Below the pieces are notes generated by a model, which saw nothing but the letters and a program-made list of their open reading frames with translations, had not been told where the DNA came from and made no database searches. 64,000 nucleotides of DNA from Siphonodentalium dalli (Eukaryota > Mollusca > Scaphopoda > Gadilida > Siphonodentaliidae), in contig CP136065.1 of assembly GCA_032622095.1 (NCBI GenBank), positions 66,147,031 to 66,211,030 of the forward strand, written 5' to 3'. Of this stretch, positions 26,401 through 38,400 are shown piece after piece. A program made the position numbers and the translations under genes. The stretch's first letter is position 1. Each line of letters begins with the position of its first letter.

Positions 26401-29400
26401 GACAGAGTCCATCGCGTAATTATGTTTTAGATGGAAGAAATTGAATTTTTTTCGATGATAAATTTTAACATGGAATTGTCCAATTCAAATCTATTTATGT
26501 CGATAAAACTGTTATTTTTCAAAAATTTAAGCTGAGACTAGGTATTTCTGCGTGGAATACCTATATATTCCGAAAACGGCAGGGTTAAGCACGTAATTAT
26601 CTTTTAGGTGGAAGAAATTGATTTGTTTCGATGATAAAAATCCAGCGTAAAATAATCGCCAATGGAGGCTTCGCTTCGCATGGTTGGCAATTATCACGAT
26701 ACACAGGGAACACTTTGACGTTCGTACTCATATTTCACCAATTTTTGTACCTGGCTTTCCAATCCTAAGTTTCAAGGGGAAATGTCTAATTTTACTCTAT
26801 TTGTCGTTATATACATATTATACATATTTATCACACCATTTATTATTCATTTTCATAAAAATAAAAAAAAAAGCCGAAGATGACATGTTTAAACTGTTTG
26901 AAGCACGAATTTGGCGATAACTTATCAGAGTACGTTATACTTGTGATAGTTACGTTACGCACACGTGTTCCAATATCCTATTGCGATAATCGCTTAACCC
27001 TTCAGTTTTCAACGGCATTTCAATTGGTTGAAATTAAAATTTCTCAAGTTCCAGTTCAACACGAATCTAGTGACCTAATTGGTAGAAATACTTTAGCAGT
27101 AATTCTTAGTTTTATAAGTCATAACTCTAATTTTATTGACGATACGAGCTCAACATCATAATATGTCACTGTTTATGGCGGTGTTATCCAAACGTATGCT
27201 TTGATAATGGTTATAATTTTATTTTGCGATCAAACGTCAGTGCAGCCCAGCAGAAACGCATAGGCACTAGTTCAATTCAGCAGAAACGCATAAGTCCTAC
27301 GATTATAGTACACCCACTGAACGCGCTTCGCGCGTTGGTCAGTGGGTGAAAAAAATGAAAGTGTCAATGACACTGTAGCTCAACTTTGTAAAGAAGGTAA
27401 TTTTTTTGTGATTGGCAATGAATAGAGAGATTAAAAAGGAGTGTAAAAAATGAGCAGTAAAGGATTTAGTCATACACAGAGTAAAATCCAAGATGGCAGC
27501 TGGCGGCCATGTTTTTTGTCCGAATGACCCCAAATTGACTCTTTCCCATCTACATTCCAATTTCAACAGCTATGAAAAATTTCAGGATGATCAGACTAAA
27601 GGTACGACCTGTAGCCCGTGCTAAAGGATTTAGTCATACAAAGAGTAAAATCCAAGATGGCTGCTGGTGGCCATGTTTTATGGCCGAATGACCCCATTAT
27701 GACTCGTTCCCATCTACATGTCATTATTAACATCCATGACAAATTTTATGATTATCAAACTAAAGATACGACCTGTAGCTTAAAGGATTTAGTCATACAA
27801 AGAGTAAAATCCAAGATGGCTGCTGGTGGCCATGTTTTATGGCCGAATGACCCCATTATGACTCGTTCCCATCTACATGTCATTATTAACATCCATGACA
27901 AATTTTATGATTATCAAACTAAAGATACGACCTGTAGCTTAAAGGATTTAGTCATACAAAGAGTAAAATCCAAGATGGCTGTTGGCGGCCATGTTTTTTT
28001 ACCCCAAAATGACTCTTTCCCAATCTACATGTCAATATTAACATCCCTGACAAATTTTATGATGATACGACCTGTAGCCCGTGCTAAAGAATTTAGTCAT
28101 ACAAAAACCATGTTTTTTGGCCGAATGACCCCAAAATGACTCGTTCCCATCTACATACTGTTAACATTCATTTTATGATGATCAGACTAAAAGTACGACC
28201 TGTAGCCCATGCTAAGTGATTTAGTCATACAAACAGTAATATCCAAGATGGCTGCTGGCGGCCATGTTTTTTGGCCAAATGACCTCAAAATGACTCGTTC
28301 CCATCTACATGTCATTGTTAACATCCATGACAAATTTTATGATGATCAGACAAGCAGTACAACCTGTAGCCCGTGCTAATGGATTGAATTTTGAAATCAA
28401 AGATGGCCACTGGCGGCCATGTTTTTCGGCCGAATGACCCCAAAATGACTCGTTCCCATCTACATGTCATTGTTAACATCCATGACAAATTTTATGATGA
28501 TCAGACTAAAGGTACGACCTGTAGCCCGTGCTAAAGGATTTAGTCTTACAAAGAGGAAAATCCAAGATGGCTGCTGCGGCCATGTTTTTTTGGCTGAATG
28601 ACCCCAAAATTAATTGTTCCCATCTACTTTTCGATATTAACATCCATGACAAATTTCATGATGATCAGACGAACAGTACGACCTGTAGCGCGTGCTAATG
28701 GATTGAATTTTTAAATCAAAGATGGCCACTGGCGATCATGTTTTTCATCCGAATTACCCCAAAATGACTCATTCCCATCTACATGCCATTGTTAACATCC
28801 ATGACAAATTTTATGATGATCAAACTAAAGGTACGACCTGTAGCCCATGCTAAAGGATTTAGTCATACAAAGAGTAAAATCCAAGATGGTTGCTGGCGGC
28901 CATTTTTTTTGGAATGACCCCAAAATGACTTGTTCCCATCTACATGTCATTATTAACATTAATGATAAATTTTATGATGATCAGACTAAAGGTACGACCT
29001 GTAGCCCGTGCTAAAGGATTTAGTCATACAAAGAGTAAAATTCAAGATGGCTGCTGGCGGCCATGTTTTTCGGCCGAATGACCCCAAAATGACTCGTTCC
29101 CATCTACATGTCATTGTTAACATCCATGACAAAATTTATGATGATCAGACTAAAGGTACAACCTGTAGCCTGTGCTAAAGGATTTAGTCACACAAAGAGT
29201 AAAATCCAAGATGGCTGCTGGTGGCCATGTTTTTAGGCCGAATGACCCCAACATTACTCGTTCCCATCTACATGTCATTGTTAACATCCATGAAAATTTT
29301 TATGATGATCAGACTAAAGGTACGACCTGTAGCCCGTGCTAAAGAATTTAGTCATACAAAGAGTAAAATCCAAGATGGCTGCTGGCGCCATGTTTTTTGG

Positions 29401-32400
29401 CCAAATGACCCCAAAATTACTCGTTCCCATCTACATGTCAATATTAACATCCATGTCAAATTTCATGATGATCAGACGAACAGTATGACCTGTGGCCCGT
29501 GCTAATGAAATAAATTTTGAAATCAAAGATGGCCGCTGGCGGCCATGTTTTTTGTCGGAATGACCCCAAAATGACTCGTTCCCATCTACATTCCATTTTC
29601 AACAGCCATGAGAAATTTCATGATGATCAGACTAAAGGTACGACCTGTAGCCCGTGCTAAAGGATTTAGTCATACAAAGAGTAAAATCCAAGATGGCTGC
29701 TGGCGGCCATGTTTTTTGCCCGAATGACCTAAATATGACTCGTTCCCATCTACATGTCATTGTTAACATCCATGATTAATTTTATGATGATCCGACCAAA
29801 GGTACGACCTGTAGCCCGTGTCAAAGGATTTAGTCATGCAAAGAGTAAAATCTAAGATGGCTGCCGGCGGCCATGTTTTTTTGGCTGAATGACCCCAAAA
29901 TTACTCGTTCCTATCTACATGTCAATATTAACATCCCTGACAAATTTCATGACAATAAGACAAACAGTACGGCCTGTAGCCCGTGCTAATGGATTGAATT
30001 TTGAAATTCAAGATGGCCGATGGCGGCCATGTTTTTTTTTCCGAATGACCCCAAAATGACTCGTTCCCATCTACATGTCAATGTCAACATCCATGACAAA
30101 TTTCATAATAATCGGACCAAAGGTACAAACTGTACCCCGTGCTAAAGGAAATTGTTGATGAATCACACACGCACACACACACAGACGACGGATACCAAGC
30201 CATGGCAATAGCTCAAACTTTACAAAGTAAAGTTGAGCTAAAAAGGGGGTATAATGATTAACTGCAAACTGTATAATTAATTTGCGCATACACATAAATG
30301 TACTATGAAACAAATTATTTCAATTAATTAATAAAATAACTTATACAACTTATACAACTGGATAAATGCATATGTGATGTTATTTTCTGTCAACATACTT
30401 AAACTGAAATTTAGCGACACCTGACATAGGAATAAATTTGGGACAACTTCGAAGAGCTACATTCTGAACTAGTGGAAGGACGATTTGATTCGAGATTTGA
30501 TTCGATGTCAACATTGGCTCCAAGATTCAATATCTGATTTGGAATCTGCGGAAAAGTGCCGATTCTCAGGGCCTTAACACAATGCTAGGCAATGTATCCA
30601 ACTTCTATATTTCATTCAATACAAACAACATATTCAACTAAAACCTGAGTTGGTGAAAATGCTGTTGCAATTAGATTATCTAGTGATGGTTTTTACAAAC
30701 AAGAGATTGTACAATGGATATCCATATACAAATGGATGGAAAATGTTGATATATTCTAATCCAAGAAATGGGTATCCCTTCCCCAAAACTGGGCTATCAC
30801 CACACCAAAGCATGTATTATTTCTTAGGTAGTCACCAAAATTCATATAATCTAGTAACTTGTAGTTGTGAAGTTGGAGTAATACTACATATGTTCAGTTG
30901 CGTTTAATGATACTGTTAATTGTGTTAGCAGACAGTCAGTTAAATTGTAATATATTCTTTTTCAAGTGATATTTGATCATTTTAGTTAAAGTTGTTCATT
31001 GTGACAATAGATAATGTGTTATTGTAAATGTTGTTTCAATTGTTAATGAAGCTATGCAAGCTTCTAAGAGGTTTAATTGCACTCATTTCTACAATAACAT
31101 TGCTTGTTCATATATTGCTTAATGTTATAGGAATTCCCAATTTTAGCCTCTAACACAAATTTTTCCCAACTGCAGGGGCCCTGGACCCTTTCCCCAAATA
31201 CCCAGTATTATCTCTGCATAACACATTCTCTCCCAATAGATAGATAAACATGTAAACTGGGCTATCAAGCTGCTGATTATTATGAATGTATATCTACCTG
31301 TTTTGTAGATAGATGTATTATGTAGATTATTGTGAACAAATATCTACCTGTTTTGTGGATAGATGTATTATGTAGATTATTATGAACTTATATCTACCTG
31401 TTTTGTGGATAGATGTATTACATGTATGTAGATTATTATGAACATATATCTACCTTTTTTGTGGATACCTTGCACCAAACAACGCTGAAATATTTCTCGA
31501 GACTTGAGTTCTCTGAAAATAAATTGTATTGATATGTGTCAGTGAATGCAATATAATTCAGATACTAGTACAATCTAGAATGTGGATACACATGTATATA
31601 TACTATGGGGAATGCCCGTCAAAAATGAAAGCTGACAAACATGACATGCAGGACCTTTGTGTAAAGAGTTAGTTTAAGCTGTTAATAATGGCTCTTATTG
31701 CTAAATTAGCCTAAATATTAGTGCCTATTTAATGACAACATTTCCCATGTCATGTTAACTCTGTGCACCAATTTCCCACATATTTGCTGAGCTGATAATA
31801 AATGCTCTTTAATATATTAATCACGCAATTTATCAGTCATCCCTTTAAGTCATCTGAGGCCAAAGGCGCTTATCCCATGACATTCCCCTGGCAATGTGAC
31901 CAATGTGTACTAATTTCCTACATATATTCTAAGCTGATAAGGAATGCTCTTTATTGCTCATATATGCCCCTATAAGTCGTCGTCGGTAAAAAATGACAGG
32001 TGAAAATATTGTCACCACTGCACCACTGATAACGATATAAATATACCTAGCAAACGGTGCATGGAGTTTGTCCATAATTTACGACAGACACTGCTGAAAC
32101 CACATTCGTCTTTAAAGAAGGTAACGCATTATATAGTAAAAATATTGCTTGACAACCTATGGGCAATGCGTTATATCCAAGGTTTTCTTGTACCGATTGG
32201 CCTGAAATTTTGCATGTCGTATTCTGGGATGTGCCTAAAATACCAGTGTTCTGCTGACCATCTCAATTTGATATGTTGTTTCACTATATAAATTAAACTC
32301 GCTGCTAATCATTGGCTGGGAGCAATCTAACAATCAATAATTCATGGCTAGCAAAAATCTTCTCTGCATGCCAAGGCCCAGTAACCCTAGAAATCATCCA

Positions 32401-35400
32401 AGTGGGAATAGCGTAGACAGCAGTCTCTGAAAAGCCGACGAAAATCCTATCGGATGTATGTCTCTAGATCATATGCAGGGACGTGCTGGACCGAAAATTA
32501 CTTTTGCCAAATGAAAATACTTTTTGCCAAATGCTATTAGAAGTTGCCAAAAGCTATCAGTTTCTACATTGTTTATTTTATTTTGACTATATCGACAATT
32601 GCTGCTTGAGCGACCTTTGATATCGATAGAAAAGAAGTTAATTATTAATATTTCTCGCCTCTATACGTGGGTTTATCATAAAACAATAAACCAACAACAT
32701 AACAATGAAATTGTAGAAGGGTTTCTTAATCAGAAAGGCACATCAAAACAAAGAGGATTAGCTATGTAAACACCACCACCAGACATACGAGCAATCCTTC
32801 CACCCGTCGATACTAATGATATCAGATTAATTGCATCTTGGTAGAGGTGTTAACTTTTCAGAACTTTATTAATCACCACTAATACCCTTAATAATGAAAG
32901 ACGTTCCGGAAATGAGTGGTATTGATTGACAAATATTAATAAACTTTCTTGAGGAATCAAAAGTGACTTGCCAAAATTGTTGCCAAATGAAAATATTTTT
33001 GCCAAATGTGAATTATTTTTGCCATTGGCAAATTTGGCAAGTGGCAGCGCGAACCCTGATCACATGATTTTATTTCACTTCTATGTTGATGTGGCCTTCC
33101 CTTCATGGCATAACAAACCATTTCCAAATATGGAGTGCATTCGTAGCGCATTAAATGTTTGTGAGAATCGTGGTATTTAGAAGTAGTTATAAAAACAAGA
33201 TGGGAAAGAATAATAAGTCATGAATATCGTTAACTGATAAAAACTTGAAGATGATTTCTCCTATACTGCGATGAGTATAATGAATTATGGATATATCGCC
33301 TGTATTCAGTTTTACAACATTAGTTGTGTTTGACAATGCGTGGGAAAATTGTCAACATGTCATTGTCTTCTGCTCTCGCTATTTAAATATAACCAGCCAC
33401 GAAACATCAACTGTCGTTGATATCAGCTATTTATAGAGATTGGATTCTACTTTAAAGTGATATATTACGTCATTAACCAATGAAATCGCGCATGCTCTGC
33501 ACCACTCCCAAATGAAATGATGGGAATACAGAAACAATACAAAAATCAATACAGAAACTAATACCAGGCTCTCCGCTAGGTTTTGGGGAACGGGTCCTGT
33601 ATCTGCCGAGGGGAAAATGCAGTCAATGTTTTCAATGTCGTGGAAACACTAGTAAACCTACTTTTGTTGTATCGGCCAATAGAAGAAACAGAGAGTAGAT
33701 TTGCTGATCGTTTTGCATCCATTTTCTACCTAAGTTACTATGCTATCAACCGCAATAACTTTAAAACATAGAAAATTTATTGGATAAAAATTAATTGCTG
33801 TATACGGAAACACGCCTGTTGAAGTTAAACGACCACTATACAAGACTCGGCAGAAAGTTCGGATGCATAACATGCCGGAATATAACATGATTAAATTATC
33901 GGCGGTCATTTTACGTAACCTAACCGCAGCAACGTAACCAGCGGACTCCAAAGCATGTGTTCTAGCGATGTCGGGTTTGACCACTTCCTCAGTTCATGTT
34001 AGATCGGTCCGAGCGTGTATTCTCGCTAGAAATCAAATAAAGTTGTCAACTATTTAAATTTCTTAGTACTGTCCCAACGAAATTGAGAAGTAAACATCTT
34101 TATACCTGTATACATATGGAATATGTCCTGTGGTATGACAGAAGGGGAAAAATTGGCGGGGGGAATGCGGCCCAAAAAGGAGTCCCCTGCCGCTATAGCG
34201 GAAACCCTGCTAATACAGATCTGATAGGATTTTTGTCGGCTTTTCAAAGAGAATGTGTAGACAGCTGAATAGTACCTGAGTTAGATTTGACGCTAGCTGG
34301 AGTGTTCTTACTGATATCCTGACTTAGCATCTTTGGGGCAGCAAACTGTGTCTTACTGTATCCATCACCTCTTTGATCAACAAGCTTCGGTGTGGACAAC
34401 TGTTGAGATGTTTGATGAGCATCAGTCTGTTTGATTACATCTGTAAGGTGTGGGAGACATCCACTGGAGTTATACAAAGAATACAAAGTTTCACAAATAA
34501 TTAGATAAAAACAAGAAATTCAGCAAAAATCTGTGCATGGACTTTTGAAATCTGTACAGGGACTATTGACACTGTTATAAATAGAGGTGGACTATCCCAA
34601 TGGGACAAAGGATACCCCCATGGCAGCCGGTGGTGGAAATGTTTTACACACTCAAGTTATGCTTTATGATTGCCAAATCGGCCTCTGTGCCAATTTTTGT
34701 TTAAATACATGTACCGCAAAATATAGGAATACAAACTCGGACAAATTATGCATCTTGAGAACATTTTCTAAGTCGAAAAAGGGGGATAACTCCACCAAAA
34801 AATGTTGGACGGACCTCATAATCGCAGATGCACAGATTCCCATGGTACTAAATATCTGTGCCAGGCTTAAAAAAAATGTAGGAATATTAAACTTGGACAA
34901 ATTTACATCTACTGACAGACAGATGGGTGCCCTAATGGACGGACAGACGGACGGACGAGCTGAAAAATAATCGAGTTTCGGAAGAGTAATACTGGCAGCA
35001 CCATATCTACTACATATTTTGAGAACTACGTATATATATATAGTCGCTATAGACTCGAAAACGGCTAGACCGATTGGGCTCAAACTTCCCATCTAAGGGT
35101 AAAAACACACGGGAATGGTCGTCGCGGCATTTTGGAGAAGCTCTGAGCACTCATTCTCCACTCCCAATCATCAAATCACCGTCCTCGGCACTGCGGGGGT
35201 TAAGGCAGTCACGCTCTTTATATTGACCAAATTTGGCGTTGTTAACCGAGTAACGCTCTTTATTGCCATCGGCGTTGCTAAACGGTCACCTATGCGTACG
35301 AAACTACGGATGCAAAACGCACCGGAATGGCGGAATGTATTTATCTTGATTAAAAAGGCAGAATTAACTCATTGGAAAACAACAAATGCGTGTCGTGTGA

Positions 35401-38400
35401 TTCTTATGTCTGTCGTTCCTAGGAACGGGGGAGATTTTCATTGAATCATACCTCTTTTAGGGACGGGTACCATAATTTCTCTTTATTAAAAAGGCAGAAT
35501 TAACTCATTGAAAAACAAAAAATGCGTGTTGTGTGATTCTTATGTCTGTCATTCGTAGGAAGGGGGGAGAATTTCATCGGGTCAGTTTTTCCGCCCTAGG
35601 GGCGGGTACCATCATTTCTCTTGATTAAAAAGGCAGAATTAACTCATTGAAAAAAAATAAAATAAAATTAAAAATTAAAAAGGCAGAATTAACTCATTGA
35701 ATAACAACAAATTAAATAAAATAATTAATTATTAAAAAAAAATATTTAAATTAAACAAATAATTCAAAAAATGTCATGTTTCTGACCAACCACGCCAGTG
35801 GTGGGATAGCCTGCTATTTGTATTATAATTCGAGGAGTGACCTGGAGTAACTGGTAAAATAATTTAAAATATCTACGTGAATGCTCTTGGAGATAACAGA
35901 TCAGTCTTAGATCTTTTGAATATTTCATAAAATGCTATTAGTTTGTTCAACCAGTATTAGCTAAATGAACAGAAACCACAAACAGTCTGCGTTTTAGAAT
36001 TAGGTCCATTCTCCAGTTTATAGTATGGTTAATATAATGATAACACGCCTTCTCTTAACCCTTTGATCCTGTAACACCGATATTTCAGTGCAAACGAACA
36101 GTGTCTATATCCTGTAACATCGATATTTCGGTGCAGCGACGACAGCAAATTTATATATAGTGTAACCAGTGTCATACCCACTAATTTATCATAGGGAGCC
36201 TCGCATATATACATGTAAGAGAATACATTGGCCTAACAATATTTACCTTGACCATGCAAGCCAGTGAATTCTATTATATATGCAAGGCTCCCTATGGGAG
36301 ACTCGCATATATAAGAGAATGCACTGGCACAGGGTCTTTAATGCTGCACCAGCACAGTTCCCATCATGAAAAGGTCAAATAGGCTCATACCTCTCACGTT
36401 CCTTCTCTGTAAGAGTGTCCGACGTCTGTGCACCTGTGATCTGTACAAAGCAATAATACTGCAGTGTGAATGAATAAGAAATCAAATGACTATTCATAAA
36501 CATAACTTGAAGGTTCATTGGCAAATGTGCCTTCTTTATTAGTACTCTTGTGTGCCAAATTGAAGTGCAGGGTGGAATATAAGTATAAAGGGTGGAAACT
36601 TCCGACAAAATTAATAATATGCAAGGCGGAATATAAGTACAGGGTGGAAACTTCTGACAAAATTAATAATAGTGCAGGGCAGAATAGAAGTACAGGGTGG
36701 AAGCATGTTATGTAACAACGTAATAACAACAATTCCACATGTTTTTGTAAGAAAACTAAGATTTTGTTTCGCGACCGCCACTTTTGAGAACCAAAATTCT
36801 TGTATTTTATATGCATTGGCAGCCTTTATGGACTTCCACTATCGAGCCATCAATTTTCCGAAAAACGTGCAGACCCGAATAAGCATCGTACAGGGTGGAT
36901 TTTTTTCATAAAATTAATAAATGTACATGTATGTCTATCTGGCACACAAGAGTACATTGTATACATTATATACGCTGGTATTTTCAATTTGCATGTATTT
37001 CGGATATATTCTGCTGACAGGATTTCAATAAAAATTTCTATAAGATATTGGGAAAGACCTAAGCCATAGGAGTCGGTACACCATATTTTTCTGCTCTAAA
37101 CATGAGTCACATTGCCCCCAGTCAAACCAGGCATCGCCAGATGACCTCTCCACCTGGTAAATACCCAAAGGGTTAAATAAAATATTCCATTATGAATTTA
37201 GTTCAACAATATTTGGTCAATTCATGATTGTGATGCCTCAAAATGGATAGGCCTATGTGGGACTGATACGCTTCTGTTTGTACTGACAGGCCACAAGCCG
37301 ATTGAGCAGTGTGATAATGAATATAAGAACAAAGGTGACCTATTTCTCCATGTTCTTCTTAGTGGGGATGTTCTTCTACAAGCCTTGAAATAGTGTGTCT
37401 GTCATTTGCAGAATGAGGTCCCCAGAGGGTGAATTTAGTGATGCTACCCCGCATAGCGGGCTAGCATCACCAAATTCACCCTCTGGGGACCTCATTCTGC
37501 TTACAACTCAGTAGAATGAGGTTCCCAGAGGGTGAATTTGGTGATGCTAGCCCGCTATGCAGGGTAGCATCACTAAATTCACCCTCTGGGGACCTCATTC
37601 TGCAAATGACAGGCACACTATTTCAAGGCTTGTTCTTCTATATTTTTTGCACATTTATAATTACCCACAGTGAGTACATGCCTGCAAATAGTGTGTCTGT
37701 CATTTGCAGAATGAGATCCCCAGAGGGTGAATTTAGTGATGCTATCCCACATGGTGGGCTAGCATCACCAAATTCATGCTCTGGGAACCTCATTATGCAG
37801 AAGGCCTCAACTGCTATGGGAGACCTAGTATCAGACTGAAGTTCCCCAGTTGAAGTTGGTGATGTTCACCCATTAGTCACCTCGGTTATGCATTTTATCT
37901 TCTGCAAATTAGGGGATATAGAAACTTCCCAGAAAGGAAAAAGTAATTAAAAAAATGCCAATTTTAGACCCAGAAGATGAGGCCTAAGCAGAATGTCACT
38001 TGCAGAATGAGATCCCCAGAATATTTAGTGATGCTATCTTGCACAGTGAACTAGCATCACCAAATTCACCATCTGGGGAACTCATTCTGCAAATGACAGA
38101 TACACTATTTGGAGGCTTGTGTGAGTGGCTTGGGTCCCTTTAATAGTAGAATGTCAGTTTGAAGTGGTGAAATAAACATATAATACATCTTTAACCCTTT
38201 CATGCTGCGCTGGAGCAGCATTACAGATCATGTGCCAGTATATTATCTTATATATGCTGGTATAAGAGAATGCACTGGCTGACAATGCAGCCCTTTTAAT
38301 TCAGATTGTTTGGCTTTGGCAATCCACTACGGCAGCCCAGTTCGCTTCATCAAATGGCTTCGCCATTGCTGATTGCCGTAGCTAACTATGAGGGCTGCAA

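Larger units (their letters stand above)
22291..31453 (-). other. RAD54B intron 4 (9.2 kb)
   Basis: The longest intron seen. It is filled by MITEs (22.4, 22.8, 23.6, 25.0-25.5 kb), the palindrome cluster, the 176-bp repeat, the 2.9-kb satellite element and the exon 4 donor array. The stretch 30241-31290 looks unique with nothing recognised. Confidence 0.7.

Noticed and set aside
27618-28139. 173-codon open frame with internal repeats
   Set aside because: It is read through three satellite monomers; the same DNA in neighbouring monomers is out of frame or has stops.
27440-30140. Regular repeats considered as a CRISPR array
   Set aside because: Monomers are about 160 bp with no unique spacers, in an animal genome.
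32395-32450. Possible RAD54B exon (acceptor-like CTTTTCAG on the minus strand)
   Set aside because: Translation does not match the family, and a related inverted copy at 34210-34245 indicates a repeat. The true exon 4 is at 31454-31512.
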